Assembly: GCA_040285825.1 (NCBI GenBank)
Contig: JAUPSS010000010.1
Location: 744,001 to 808,000, forward strand
From: Eukaryota sp. TZLM1-RC
Taxonomy: Eukaryota > Metamonada: BaSk clade
Reading direction: 5' to 3'
DNA: 64,000 nucleotides
Shown: positions 8,919 to 19,564 of the stretch, one piece after another
Numbering within the stretch: position 1 is the stretch's first letter
Layout: the number at the start of each line of letters is the position of its first letter
Program-made: the position numbers and the translations under genes
Notes under the pieces: generated by a model
Told to the model about the DNA's origin: nothing
The model's input: the letters and a program-made list of their open reading frames with translations, nothing else
Database searches by the model: none

Positions 8919-10039
8919 CTGTTTGAATTGTTTGTATTATAGTTGTAAATGTTGTTTTGTTTTGTGTCATAAATTCTTTCTTAGATTTAATTTTGTTTTT
9001 GCAGTTCAATGAATTTGAGCCACTTTGCCTGTTTACGTCATTCCTGGTTTGGAGAAACTGAGCAGCGTTTGAACTGTTCATGAATTGACTAAAAGATTTG
9101 GACTATATTGCTTTCATAATTGGAACCAAAAACTTCTTATATGGTTGTTGAGACGGTCAATTTAGTCCAAAAATCGGTTTAGTTCAAATTGCTTGGGTAA
9201 ATTATTGAATATATAATTTAACTTAATTAATGAACATTTTTACAACTTATTGCTGTTTTTCAATTAATTAAGCATAGCAAATCGACTTATATGTGGCGAG
9301 AAAAACAAACTGTCATTCATAAATTTTAAATTTAAGTTAAAGTATAAGTGTGTTTTATTTCAAATTCAACATTCTTTCCACAAACATCTATGCTGTATCT
9401 TAGGATGCCGTGTCTCTAAACATTGTCTCTAATGTTGCTTGTTTCAGGAAAGAACATTGAACAGTTTTGTGAAAAAAATTTCCATGCTTTTGTAGTTCTT
9501 TTAAAATTTGATTTATTTGAATAAAGAAAACTTGAAATAATGAGTTTGTGACAATTATTGAACCATGATTCATACTTATTTCCAACTGAATTGATCCGTT
9601 CAACAACGCTAGAATTCAGCTTCACGTTTAATAACTCAGATTCACACAGCGCCAGTAATTATGTCCAGAAAACAAGTGGGAAGTGAGGTTTTACCAATGT
9701 AAAAGAATACATTGCTAATTAATTAATTCCTTCGAATTAATTAATGTTCCAAAATTACTGAAAAATTAATCATCCTTTGCGGAAATTGAGTTTTGAACTT
9801 CTTCTCAAGCATTTCTTATTGTTGAAAGAACTAACTACTACAAAAATTCAAAAATTTCTTCACCAACTACTCCACTTTCAGTAGTCAATATTTCAAAAGG
9901 ACACTGAGCAACCAGCACAAAGCAAAAAAAAACAAAAAAGTTCTGAACTTGATACAATTTCTTCATTTGAAATTGAGAAACATAATAAGTTTTTTATCTT
10001 AAATATTGTTCTCAGGTTTTCTTAGTCGCGTTTTAAAAG

Positions 10040-10320
10040 GTCAATCCTGAACTAATTCCAAGTCATGTATTTTCATCATCAAATTTTGGTGGAATTAATT
10101 CACCTAAAATGTCTATTCTCTGTCAGGCTGTTTTCTGTGGGAAAAATTTTGTTTTTGAATTTTGCAACCGTTTTCCCAATGATGTCGATTTATTGAATAC
10201 TACATGTCCAAGTCTGTTCCGCAAAGTTGAAAAAACATCGATGCAGACAACTTGCCAATCTTTTGCATTGTAACCATCAGCTAAAACAAAGCTCCGTTTT
10301 TGTTGCAAAGTATGTAGATG
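10040..10320 (+). mobile_element. Family-3 non-LTR RT-thumb fragment
   Basis: Plus-strand translation gives SSNFGGINSPKMSILCQAV and FVFEFCNRFPNDVDLLN, matching the minus-strand fragment at 7,797-8,009 and the thumb segments near 22.65 and 24.75 kb. It is not part of an intact ORF. No host gene is seen in 8,919-10,040. Confidence 0.55.
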
Positions 10321-10677
10321 AACAGATGTTTCCAGTGAAGAGGTGTTTCTGTTTGAGGATTAATCGGTGAATGGTGTTTATTGAGATCTAAGGAAAATTT
10401 CATTTCTTATTTCTGAATTCTTATGAAGTTGGGAAAGTTGTCTGGATTTTTAGGAAAAAATCCAAAAGCTTTACATAAAGTTCTATAAATTGCAAAATAC
10501 AATTTACAATTGCAACTAAACTTGTGACGCATTGAGCCAAAAAATAACTTTATTAATACATTCACTCACCTGTAACTCAAAGTTAAACATCATTATGATA
10601 ATAAATCCGGTTGACTTTGGTTGACTTCACTTAAGTCCACTGATTGAATTTCACTAAAGATTTATAAGAAGGATACC

Positions 10678-12372
10678 CTACAACCACAAAACTTTTCCTA
10701 GCTCGCTACCAAGAAGTTTTTCATACACTTGACCAAAATTTTGGTCTTTTTTATTATTCAAGATGTGTAAAACATGTTTTAAGGAAATAAACTTGACCCC
10801 ATAGCAAAAACCGTGGTAATTAGGGTCAAACAAAAGCGTTTCAACATTAGTCAAAAGTGATTGGAATTCCTTATCATAATCATTTTTATGGACAATTAAA
10901 TCAGATTTTGATACAAATTCATTTCCTGATACCTTTTTGTTGTAAACAAGTTGTAATTCATTCCTACTTAATGGTTTAAATCCAAATAAATCCAGTGTGT
11001 GGGGGTAGTTGAGTATTAAGTTTTGAGGTAAAAGACTTGAGCTATCGACATTTAATTCAGTTTTCAAGGTATTTGCTAATTCTTTGCATCTTTCCCTTTT
11101 ATTTGAATCAGCAAAATTTAAAAACTTTACTGATTCTGGGAATAAAAAGTGTTGCGAAAGTAAAATTGATTGATCATGACTGTCTGAAACATGGCCAATC
11201 AAATTAACTTCAGTTTCCGATATTTTTGACTCTTTAATGACGTGATTAAGCAATTCTTGACCGTCATCAGGGTCATTGAAATAAACAAATAGCATCATTA
11301 TTGATTGAGATTCCGTTTTTTCACCATTAAGTTCAATGTTAGCCAAGTCTAATAACATTTCCAATCCATTATGGGTTAATTCTAATTCTTTTAAATACAT
11401 AAGACGACCACTGAATTTTTCAGTCATTTTGATTAGTTGTGACGTGTCAATTTGAGCTTTTCTCAAGGAATCAACAAGACTAGGAAAGATGGTCAAAACT
11501 CTGAAATTTTCAATTCCACTGACAAACCAATAAGCAGCCACATCAATCATTTTTTGATTGATTCCCTTGTTTTGATACCATTCCCAACCAACACTGTCTT
11601 TTTGTCTATGTTTTTCAGTGAACATCTTATCAGGATATTTACAGTTAATTCCAATCTTGTCCTTCTTCAACACTTGAGCAACAGCTTGTCTGTGATGACC
11701 ATTCCAACTTCGAAGAGCGTCAGGGTCCTTCGGCAAGGGATCTACTCTGACAGGACACTTTGAATGTAAATCCAAACCTTTAGTTTTAATTGAATGATAA
11801 AGTTTATGAAATTCACCAATAAAGTCTTCAGGAGATCTCTTTGATTCCTCGGCAAAGCCAGCTGAATATGACCTTACATGTTCATAGTAAGAATCTCTAA
11901 TGAAGCCAGGAATGATGAAAGAGGGGTTAAGTTGAGACTGGTGATAAAAGTAGATGTAAAGATACTTGAAGACAGTTTCAAAGTGGGTATCATGGATTAG
12001 CGAATTAGGATGAACGACACCCTTCCTACAAACTTCAAGTGAACCTCTACTGGCACTGGGATTAGGTCGACTGGAAGGTGAAGGTGAAGGTTTAGGTTTA
12101 GGAGAAGGTCGTTGAGGTGTTCTGGAAGAGGGCTGTCGTTGCGGTTCAGGCGGTGGAGACGGTTGGGTAGCTGGATCTGGTGGTGAAGGCGGAGTAGGTG
12201 GAATTGGAGAATTGAGCAGCTCGTCAAGAGGATGAGAAGCAGTTTCAACGTTTGTGATTGGACGGGAGGTAATCGACGGTACCACTAGTATGAAGAATGA
12301 TGTAGATACAAACAAAACAATAATTGTACCAACCCACAAGCGATTAGAGCATGAGACCTTGAAGGGAGACAT
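10678..12372 (-). CDS. Type II membrane protein with NGHHR motif (glycan-enzyme-like)
   Basis: The 564-residue product has a short cytosolic N-terminus, one membrane helix at about 13-35 (LWVGTIIVLFVSTSFFILVV), a proline/serine-rich stem (about 50-110) and a large C-terminal domain. This is the topology of Golgi type II enzymes. In the lumenal part, LRSWNGHHRQAVAQVL (about 222-237) resembles the D/N-G-x-HR box of ParB-like folds. Near the C-terminus LFDPNYHGFCYGVKFISLKHVL (about 510-531) resembles, from memory, the P-x-YFYY-x-G-x-KF-x-SL motif of polysaccharide-locus proteins with a nucleotidyltransferase-like domain. The family is not firmly recognised; a role in glycan synthesis is inference. 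No frameshift; start ATG 12,372, stop TAG. Confidence 0.6.
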   Translation of the reverse strand: MSPFKVSCSNRLWVGTIIVLFVSTSFFILVVPSITSRPITNVETASHPLDELLNSPIPPTPPSPPDPATQPSPPPEPQRQPSSRTPQRPSPKPKPSPSPSSRPNPSASRGSLEVCRKGVVHPNSLIHDTHFETVFKYLYIYFYHQSQLNPSFIIPGFIRDSYYEHVRSYSAGFAEESKRSPEDFIGEFHKLYHSIKTKGLDLHSKCPVRVDPLPKDPDALRSWNGHHRQAVAQVLKKDKIGINCKYPDKMFTEKHRQKDSVGWEWYQNKGINQKMIDVAAYWFVSGIENFRVLTIFPSLVDSLRKAQIDTSQLIKMTEKFSGRLMYLKELELTHNGLEMLLDLANIELNGEKTESQSIMMLFVYFNDPDDGQELLNHVIKESKISETEVNLIGHVSDSHDQSILLSQHFLFPESVKFLNFADSNKRERCKELANTLKTELNVDSSSLLPQNLILNYPHTLDLFGFKPLSRNELQLVYNKKVSGNEFVSKSDLIVHKNDYDKEFQSLLTNVETLLFDPNYHGFCYGVKFISLKHVLHILNNKKDQNFGQVYEKLLGSELGKVLWL

Positions 12373-12464
12373 TGGAACACTAATAATATATCTAAAAGTG
12401 TTTAGCTTTTGTAGTTGCAGTTAAGGACGGGGAAGGGCAAACAATTAAATAAACTTTTGGCAGA

Positions 12465-12605
12465 ACAGAATTGTATTTTCAATTTGTAAAGGTGTTGTCC
12501 CGTTATTATCTTTTGCTTTGTTATGTCTTGGTCGCTTTTATGAAGGAAAAACTTCCAGTCAATTTCTGTTGGCTGATTTGGGATATGAAGATTTAGAATT
12601 TTAGT
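12465..12605 (+). mobile_element. Family-3 non-LTR 3' end fragment
   Basis: Translation gives QNRIVFSICKGVVPLLSFALL and ends GYEDLEF-stop, matching LNRIVFTIFKSIPEMISKAL...FEDIDF-stop at the end of the 20.7-23.8 kb element. It is the inverted counterpart of 7,321-7,460. Being a bare 3' end, it fits a strongly 5'-truncated retrotransposed copy. Confidence 0.65.
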
Positions 12606-12739
12606 TTTTATGTTTAGTTTCTTGGTGGAATAAATAGTTAAATTGGTAAAGCAAAGTTAAGTTTTCCAAAAAAAAGTACGAAAAAAAAATAAAAAAAATC
12701 AAAGAAGCAATGAAGATTACCACAAAACAATTCAGAAAA

Positions 12740-13675
12740 CTACAAGATGAATTCACCTTCATAGTCACCGAAAATATCAATCAAATACCTTTGAGCTGGA
12801 TACTGAATCCACCATGGAAAACAAGATAATTCAACTAAATATTCATTCTTGATTAGTTTAACAGAGCCAATTGAACCGTGATCAATTAGTTTTGTTGGAG
12901 ATAGGGGAGAATCCAACAAACCATCTTGAACAGGAGTAATCAGCTGAATGAATTCCAAGGAAGGAAAGTTTTGTTTAGTGATATTGCTGGGAACATGATC
13001 GTTAATTATCAATTCCTTCAAGTTTGGCAATTGAATTTCAACATTGACTGGTTCTCCTAAACGAACTTCGAATCTAACAATCGACTGAGGTAAAGGAACT
13101 TCGCCGTCTAACAAAGAATCTGATATAGGTACATAGGTATAGGCATGTGATAGAACTACCAATTCTTTTAGTGAACAAAGATGACTGAGATCAACAACAT
13201 CAATGTCGAAATATTTAAGAACCAACTTCACTAGTGAAGTGGGTAATTGTTCAACTTTGAAAAGATAATCAAGCTCTAGACATTTGAGATTTGCTAAATG
13301 TGTCAAGTTTAAAGGTAGAATTTCTAAACCTGAAACTCCAGCAAGTTTAACAAACTCAACATTTGGGAAAAATGACAATAACTGGGGATTATATTCAACA
13401 TTATCATAGTAAACATCAAGTTTTTTAATTCTAGTATATATTAATTTGGGGAGATTGTCTGGAGTGAATAGACGGAGATGCAATTCAATTATATTTTCAT
13501 TTATATTTAAATCTTGGGGACTGTTTGAAGACACTTTGTTTTGAATTGGGTGATCATCAAGTACTTTTTCGATGAGTTTGGCTACCCTCTTGCTAATTGA
13601 ACATTTGGTGCAAAATCTTGCTTTAACAAATGAGCAATAGCCTACTAGAGACGACAAATAATTTACATATTCCAA
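12740..13675 (-). CDS. Leucine-rich-repeat-like protein, probably the 3' part of the RCC1-like gene
   Basis: About 311 codons with irregular leucine-rich repeats: LPLNLTHLANLKCLELDYL, LPTSLVKLVLKYFDIDVVDL and QLPNLKELIINDHVP. The frame opens at TTG with no ATG near its beginning, and it overlaps the end of the upstream RCC1-like frame by 13 bp on the same strand. A one-base frame change near 13,665-13,675 would join the two into one protein of about 665 residues. Either a frameshift (mutation or sequencing error) or an unrecognised tiny intron could explain this. The function is unknown; the LRR part suggests protein binding. Confidence 0.55.
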   Translation of the reverse strand: MEYVNYLSSLVGYCSFVKARFCTKCSISKRVAKLIEKVLDDHPIQNKVSSNSPQDLNINENIIELHLRLFTPDNLPKLIYTRIKKLDVYYDNVEYNPQLLSFFPNVEFVKLAGVSGLEILPLNLTHLANLKCLELDYLFKVEQLPTSLVKLVLKYFDIDVVDLSHLCSLKELVVLSHAYTYVPISDSLLDGEVPLPQSIVRFEVRLGEPVNVEIQLPNLKELIINDHVPSNITKQNFPSLEFIQLITPVQDGLLDSPLSPTKLIDHGSIGSVKLIKNEYLVELSCFPWWIQYPAQRYLIDIFGDYEGEFIL

Positions 13676-14733
13676 TAAACAAGCTTAATTAGACCACTAA
13701 ACATTCTATCCACAGGTTGATTTTGAGAATGAAAACATTGAGGTGATCGCAGCTCAAATACTTTGACAGGTTGCGGTCGATCAATCAAATCACCTGTACC
13801 TAATTGACCTTTATCGTTCCTTCCCCAAGCCCAAACAGTGTTTTTGTTGTAGGCAAAAAGGAAGTCATGACCAACTGAAATACCTTGTAAATTGTTTAAA
13901 GCTTCGACACAAATTGGTTCCTTATTAGTATCATCATAAACATCACTGATCCTACTCAAATCACCCCAAACAAAAACTTTACCATTGTTATCAATGGCAG
14001 CATAAATACCATCATAACCACTAATAGAAACCATATTATTCAACCCTGGAACTTTGGTGGGTTTATTATTGAAAGGAACGTCATCATCTCCCTTGTCAAA
14101 CTCCAAAACTTCACCTTTAGCATTAATGACAAAGAGGCGGTGCTTATCCAAGAAAATAAAAGATTTGGATAGAATAATTGAAGAATTTCTGAAAACTACA
14201 TGTTTAGAAACTGGTATTTCGACCAAAGAATTACTTAATTGCTGTGAGTAATTATTAGAATCATCCCAGTCTGAAGACTTGACTGATGCATCAAAATAGA
14301 AAAATCTCAAACATTGTCCTTCGTTTTTCTTGATATATTCAACAGCAACAAAACAATCTCCGCAAGTAAGTAATGTTACAATATTATTTAAGTTCTCAAA
14401 CACTTTAAAAGATCTATAAAATCCCAATAAAACACCTTGACCTTCATTGGTTAAGGCAAAAGAGTAATCATCACCAGCATAGAGTTTTTTAATTGTGTAA
14501 GGAATTTTGATAAGAGTAGGCGAAAGAGAGAAAGAGTAAGATAAAGTTATTTGGTTGCGGAGATTGCTTCCCCAACCGTATAATTTACCATCAGAAGAGA
14601 GGGCAAGGGAGTGAGAATAACCAGCTGAAATAGTGACGATATTTGTGATTGGCAATTTTATTGGTGAATTGATTGTTTCAAATCCATTATAAAGTAAATT
14701 TTCATGTTCTTGAATAACATCAATACATTCCAT
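13663..14733 (-). CDS. RCC1-repeat protein
   Basis: About 356 residues from ATG at 14,733 (MECIDVIQEHENLL); codons upstream of it lack an ATG. At least four RCC1-like blades are visible: ISAGYSHSLALSSDGKLYGWGS, LYAGDDYSFALTNEGQG, SGYDGIYAAIDNNGKVFVWGD and VGHDFLFAYNKNTVWAWGRNDKGQLGTGD. RCC1 repeats form a beta-propeller used by GTPase exchange factors and by many scaffold proteins; nothing here identifies a GTPase. The C-terminal FELRSPQCF...DRMFSGL resembles the entry into a BTB or linker region, then stops at TAA where the leucine-rich frame begins. A decayed RCC1-like tandem array lies at 6.3-6.7 kb on the same strand. Confidence 0.75.
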   Translation of the reverse strand: MECIDVIQEHENLLYNGFETINSPIKLPITNIVTISAGYSHSLALSSDGKLYGWGSNLRNQITLSYSFSLSPTLIKIPYTIKKLYAGDDYSFALTNEGQGVLLGFYRSFKVFENLNNIVTLLTCGDCFVAVEYIKKNEGQCLRFFYFDASVKSSDWDDSNNYSQQLSNSLVEIPVSKHVVFRNSSIILSKSFIFLDKHRLFVINAKGEVLEFDKGDDDVPFNNKPTKVPGLNNMVSISGYDGIYAAIDNNGKVFVWGDLSRISDVYDDTNKEPICVEALNNLQGISVGHDFLFAYNKNTVWAWGRNDKGQLGTGDLIDRPQPVKVFELRSPQCFHSQNQPVDRMFSGLIKLVYWNM

Positions 14734-15485
14734 TCTTAAATATCTTTTCTTGAAAGTAAAAAAACTGATCAAGCATTGGCCATGGAAAACCTTTCATTAT
14801 TTCAGATGTTATAAACTTCAGATGTCAATGTTTCGTTATCCGATAAATAAATATTTTATTATTGGCCGTGTTTTCTGAACACGAATAGGGACAGCAAAGG
14901 AATAGCTGGGTGATAAATTAAGACAAAAAATGCGAATGGTTGAGAATAACTACAAGGTCTTGATCTTTCAACACAAGGATTAATGAAAAACACAAAAATG
15001 ACAATCCTACGCAAGCAATCGGATCAAATCAATCTGTGAAAAGAAATGCATTTGAAGAAGTGACGATCAATGAAGCTTTCACTTCAGCCGAATGTTCGGT
15101 TTGCTTTAAAAGTGTAGATATGTTTTCAAGGGTAACCGATTCTATAGGGGAAAAGAATCCAGTTACCAAATGTCATATTATATTGATTTGCAATGATGAA
15201 AGTTATAAATTCAGGAACAAAGGCTCTACAGAGCTTTCCAATCAAATATACTGCTTTGTCTGATTATGTTTGGAATCGCCATGAAGTTATGAAAACTCTC
15301 AATATGGAGGTTGCAGTTAGTTCTTGTAAATATTCCTTGTGAATATATAAATAAGGAAAATACATTGTACGTTTGCAGGTAACACTTTTCAACAGAAACT
15401 TTTGCAAGCTGGCTCAGAATTTTTGTTGTGGAATTCTAAATCTAAACCTAGGACTGTCCAGCAGAGGCTTGGTTCCAAAAATGGT

Positions 15486-15828
15486 TTAAACCCCCTGTCC
15501 AATTATTAACACTGAGTTTGACAATTTTGAAGAAAGTTGATATTCTGATAAAATTATTATTCCTGAGCAATAGTCCACATGATTTATGTAATATAGATTG
15601 ATTACTTATCTGAAAAAGAGAAAAAACAAAAAAACCCCTGTCCAAATATTAACACTGAGTTTGACAATTTTTTTAACACATTATTTATTTTTAAAACTTA
15701 CAATTTTGGATTGACAATTTTGGAGAAGAAAGTTGATATTCTGATGAAATTATTATTCCTGAGCAAAAGTCGACATGATTTATGCAATATAGATTGATTA
15801 CTTATCTGAAAAAGAGAAAAACAAAAAA
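15486..15828. repeat. Imperfect tandem duplication
   Basis: Two consecutive copies (about 15,486-15,632 and 15,640-15,828) share CCCCTGTCCAA, ATTAACACTGAGTTTGACAA, AAAGTTGATATTCTGAT, AAATTATTATTCCTGAGCAA and ATAGATTGATTACTTATCTG. The second has an extra AT-rich stretch of about 45 bp. No coding potential is evident. The rest of 14,773-15,960 contains only a small uncertain frame at 15,036-15,263. Confidence 0.7.
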
Positions 15829-15973
15829 GAGTTGTTAAATATTTATGAGCTAATTTGTATAATACACTCTTATACTGTGACTGACACTAGAATTCACGAT
15901 AGATGACTCCAAAGCTATGAAAATTTAAGACCAAACTGTTTGAAGAATTACTACATTTTGCTAAAAAACATCT

Positions 15974-17397
15974 TTATTTCTCAAAAAATTTACAACCGCA
16001 ATTCCTAATATCATTTTCTTTAATAAAATTTATCCATTTTTGACAAGCAGCATCATTATGGTGGACAACCCTTCCTCTCAGCGGTTTAAAATAGAATTGA
16101 AGTAATTGGGCAGCTTTATCGGATAGTTCTACCCTCATTAATGCATGATGACCATCTGAGGGAAGCTGCTTGTCAAAATCTGTACTGCCTTCAAATTCCC
16201 CAAACTGAAAGAAAATTCGAAGTATTGGGAAATTGTCTTTATATTCAGGGAATTCTTCAGCCTTGGAGTTGAAAATCCTGATAATTTCTTTAATCAAGAT
16301 TAATCCAGTCCGAACATACCGAATGTCTTGAATAAATTCAATAGTCGTCATGTGTTTCGTTGGAGTTATCCAAACTTCCCTAGCATTGCGAGATCGAACA
16401 GAAGCTCTTACAACATCAGTACCACACCCTCCACGAAACAAAATAAGAGAATCATCTACACGAAATTCACAGTTTTTTCCTTGATCAAGACAAGGAAAAA
16501 CAGCGTGTGTGGCAGTACATTTTTTGAAAGATTTGGCATTTTTCCTATGACAGTTCTGGCCATGCCTGCATACTGGGGGTAATTCGTGAGGAAAATGGTT
16601 TTTAAATTTACCCTCAAATGGTTTGGGTGAAGGAAATGGCAGGAAAAGATTATCCTTGAAACGTTTAACTCGATCCTCAGAACAAATTTCGCTAAAAATG
16701 AAAGGACAAAGTATCAATCTCATCTTCAATTCGTGATCAGTCTCGTCAAAATTACAGGTGAATTGGTATTTCAGTTTGAAAAGTGGATCAAAAGATTGTA
16801 ATTTTCTTTGGGCTACATTGAACTGGTTTTGAATTCGCTGGGCAAGTAGATCGGCATCTATGTCAGCAAAGTTTTCAGTGATGGGAAAAGAGTCGAGGTT
16901 AACTAATGGAGTGTCTGGTTGGTCTTGTACAACCACATGGTGAGGATTCTCTTCAAAGTTGTCAGTTGCAAGTTGGACTTCAGAATCTGCAAGTGGGGTA
17001 TTAGTGATAACATTGCGGTTGAGGAAAGTGTTGTTAGGAGTGGGACTGGGTCTAGAGCCAGTTGGATTGGGAGAGATGAACTCAAAAGTTGTTTGAGGAT
17101 GTGGACGAAGTTCAGACTCGGAATGGGCAAATGAACAGAGATCACCATCTAAACAGTTCTTCATCGTACAGCGCTTGGTTTTATATGAGGGATCACTTTT
17201 GAAACCTTCAGGATCGTGTGAAAAACTGCAATTGACTCCATGACCACATAGGCCTTTCAAGTAGAAACGGCAAAGTCGTGTAGGCTTTTGATCAGAACGT
17301 GTGGAAGGATGCTAACATCAGACAAGATGAGAAAACATACCATGAAAGGTCTTCCATGTACCTTCTGTGGACCAACAACTCTCCAAGGGTTATCCAT
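15974..17397 (-). CDS. CCCH zinc-finger protein with a 29-nt intron
   Basis: Two exons (17,397-17,341 and 17,311-15,974) give about 464 residues starting MDNPWRVVGPQK. The second exon alone lacks an ATG start and would cut through finger 1. With the intron removed, finger 1 is complete: CRFYLKGLC-x5-C-x3-H (C-x7-C-x5-C-x3-H, residues about 33-51). It is followed by the typical linker DPSYKTKRC and a second finger C-x4-C-x5-C-x3-H. A further Cys/His-rich segment, CRHGQNCHRK...CTATH, lies in the middle. Tandem CCCH fingers with this YKT linker usually bind AU-rich RNA and control mRNA stability. The C-terminal domain of about 150 residues is not recognised. Stop is TGA. Confidence 0.75.
17312..17340 (-). 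other. 29-nt spliceosomal mini-intron
   Basis: On the minus strand the intron runs GTATGTTTTCTC...GATGTTAG, with the classic GTATGT donor and TAG acceptor. Splicing joins ATG|CAT in phase 0 and restores the first CCCH finger to an ATG-initiated frame. It is the only intron readable with confidence in the window. Confidence 0.75.
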
Positions 17398-17614
17398 TGA
17401 GACACCAACAGTTGTTTTAGTGAATGATTGAGTGTCAAAAAATGTTATGTAATCGAGGCAATTGTTAAATGATTTTCACCTTTTTTTAAATATATTTTGT
17501 TTATTGAAATTGCACACTTAATTAAAAGAACTCATAACCAATGGGACGACTATCATTGAACCAAGATTTCCTCTACAAAATCTTGATCTGCTTGCTGTCT
17601 AGCTAAAGCTTCTC

Positions 17615-18286
17615 TTATTCGATTGGAAAACCGAGGTAACCTTTTGATAATGGCAAATTGAATCCGTGAACGCCATAAAAAAATATCAAATCTTTATCAT
17701 ATTTTCTATGTTTCTCTTTTGCTTTAAAATCCAGAGCAGCCACAGGGTTAAGTTTTCTTCTGCGAACGAACGTATCATTTGCAACACTGCATGAGACAAA
17801 GTCAACAATAGCTTCAGAATTATCAGTCCAATCACAGTATACATCACCTCTATCATCAGAACCAAAATTATTCAGAGAAAGTGTTTCCTTCAGCAGGGGC
17901 TCTTTGATACACAATATCATTGCAGTTTGTGCCATATTGAAAACAGTGTCTCTAACAGCATCATGTAATGAAGAACGATGAGTTATCAATTTAGAGTAAT
18001 TTAGTGCATGGCGCAAAGTGAGTTGAGGTGAATTCGAACAAATACATTTTTCTTTTGATAATAATTGGTTAATGGGGATGTTCAAATATAATCTCATTTT
18101 TGTTACAAATGCTTCATTAGTGGCACACAATCCAAATCTTCGTGGTACAATGGTTACAAATAGTGAAGAATCTGACGCCTTGTTTTCACAAACACCCTTT
18201 TCCAATAACAATGAGTGAAGATCTTGATTTAAAACAGCCGAGCTGCATATCTTGTTATAAAGATCATTTTCATACATTCCAGTCAA
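17615..18286 (-). pseudogene. Restriction-like endonuclease domain of the family-1 element
   Basis: The frame encodes CICSNSPQLTLRHALN...R (zinc-knuckle-like), then DDRGDVYCDW, VDFVSC and KAKEKHRKYDKD, which together fit the C-x-C...H and (P)D...D-x-K core of the retrotransposon endonuclease that nicks the target before reverse transcription. It ends NLPLSKGYLGFPIE. Compared with the copies at 27.6 and 55.7 kb, a piece after KYDKD (EKANADRNRPLV...) is missing, so this copy has an internal deletion. Confidence 0.7.
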
Positions 18287-18790
18287 TCGTTTCTGTAATG
18301 TTCGAATAGTGTATTTTAAATCAAAACAATCTTTTCTGGAATTCTACCATTGAATGATTGGGAAAACATCGACCCCATTTTTCTGCATAAATTTTTGAAA
18401 TTTCTTCATTTAATGCAAAAACAGGTGAACTTTGCGTTGTCATCAATCAATCTTCGCAATCTGCATATCTTTCGGAAAACTCAAAGATTGCATTTCTGCA
18501 TCCACCACCAAAGCACACGAGGTAAGAATAGAAGCCTTCGTCCACCCTAAACCACCATAATGTGGACTAAGGTAAGCATGATCTGGAATTTGAAACATTT
18601 TACATCCCAGTAATTGAGACAGAACTTTTGCACGTAACTCATTAAACTTTTGAGCCAAAGGTCTAGTGACGAGAGGATTTGTAGATCGAAATATATGATT
18701 AAAATTGGAACTAAAACACAGTCTTATAATGGTAAATTTGATGTGTTTTTTTATATCTAAATTCATCATTCGGTCAATTTTGTCAGAAAT

Positions 18791-18932
18791 AATTAATTTA
18801 TTGAATTTTATAATTAATTTATTGAATTTGCACACTTGATTAAATTAAATCATAACTAATGGGACGACTATCATTAAACCAAGATTTCCTCTACAAAATC
18901 TTGATTTGCTTGCTGTCTAGCTAAAGCAGAAA
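18791..18932 (-). mobile_element. 142-bp solo 3' tail of family 1 inserted in the RT gene
   Basis: This segment repeats the family-1 3' end (TTTATTGAATTTGCACAC, CTAATGGGACGACTATCATT, CAAGATTTCCTCTACAAAATC) and is flanked by an exact 11-bp duplication, TTGTCAGAAAT, at 18,780-18,790 and 18,933-18,943. Removing the insert and one duplicate rejoins the RT palm and thumb in one frame. On the minus strand it ends with two copies of an AAATTCAATAAATTAATT tail. These are hallmarks of target-primed insertion of a heavily truncated copy. Confidence 0.8.
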
Positions 18933-19468
18933 TTGTCAGAAATTGAGTTCAACTTCTCAAACAATTTTTTGGTAATTTCATCATTATTTCCCCAAAACGG
19001 ACCCAAATGACGAATAGCATCAATTGAATATAATTTGGCGTGAATTTCAATACCATCAACTATTGTGGAAACTGGAGAATTCGATAACAAACCAAATTTA
19101 AGTAAATTAAGTCGGAGACCCATTTTGGTAAATAATTTTTTAAAACATACAGTTGCTTGTTTCACAATATTTAAATCACCAATAAGCACAACATCATCCA
19201 TATATGCAATCATTTTTAGTGAAGGAAACATCTCTTGAATTTGCGGTAAAATAGGATGAATGGCCAAACAAAACAAAAGAGGTCCTAACGGATCTCCCTG
19301 CTTTACGCCACTTGATGAACTCAAAATGTTGTTACCAAAATGTAAATTCGAATATGTGCAATATGTTGATTGAAAATACGGTATTAATTCCAGCATATAT
19401 TGCAATAGAGCACCATGGATACTGCGACGACTCAGTGAATTGAAAGCATTACTAAAATCCAATGACAT
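18917..19468 (-). pseudogene. Reverse transcriptase palm of the family-1 element
   Basis: It holds the RT motifs SLDFSNAFNSLSRRSI (motif A, catalytic D), SSGVKQGDPLGPLLFCL (motif B) and AYMDDVVLIG (motif C, YMDD) in the usual order. The frame ends where the solo tail is inserted. The N-terminal RT fingers are in a separate frame at 19,565-20,557, so at least one frameshift lies near 19,560. Confidence 0.8.
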
Positions 19469-19564
19469 GCAAACATTGGATTCATTTTGGCGAAATAAAA
19501 CATCAGTAGCAAATATCGCTGAAGAGACTCCATCCGTGGTATTAATTCCATATTGAAAGGGTAA

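Noticed and set aside
15036-15263. Small plus-strand ORF (MKRNAFEEVTINEAF)
   Set aside because: No homology recognised, and there is a single C-x2-C. It may be a relic of a retroelement N-terminus but cannot be supported.
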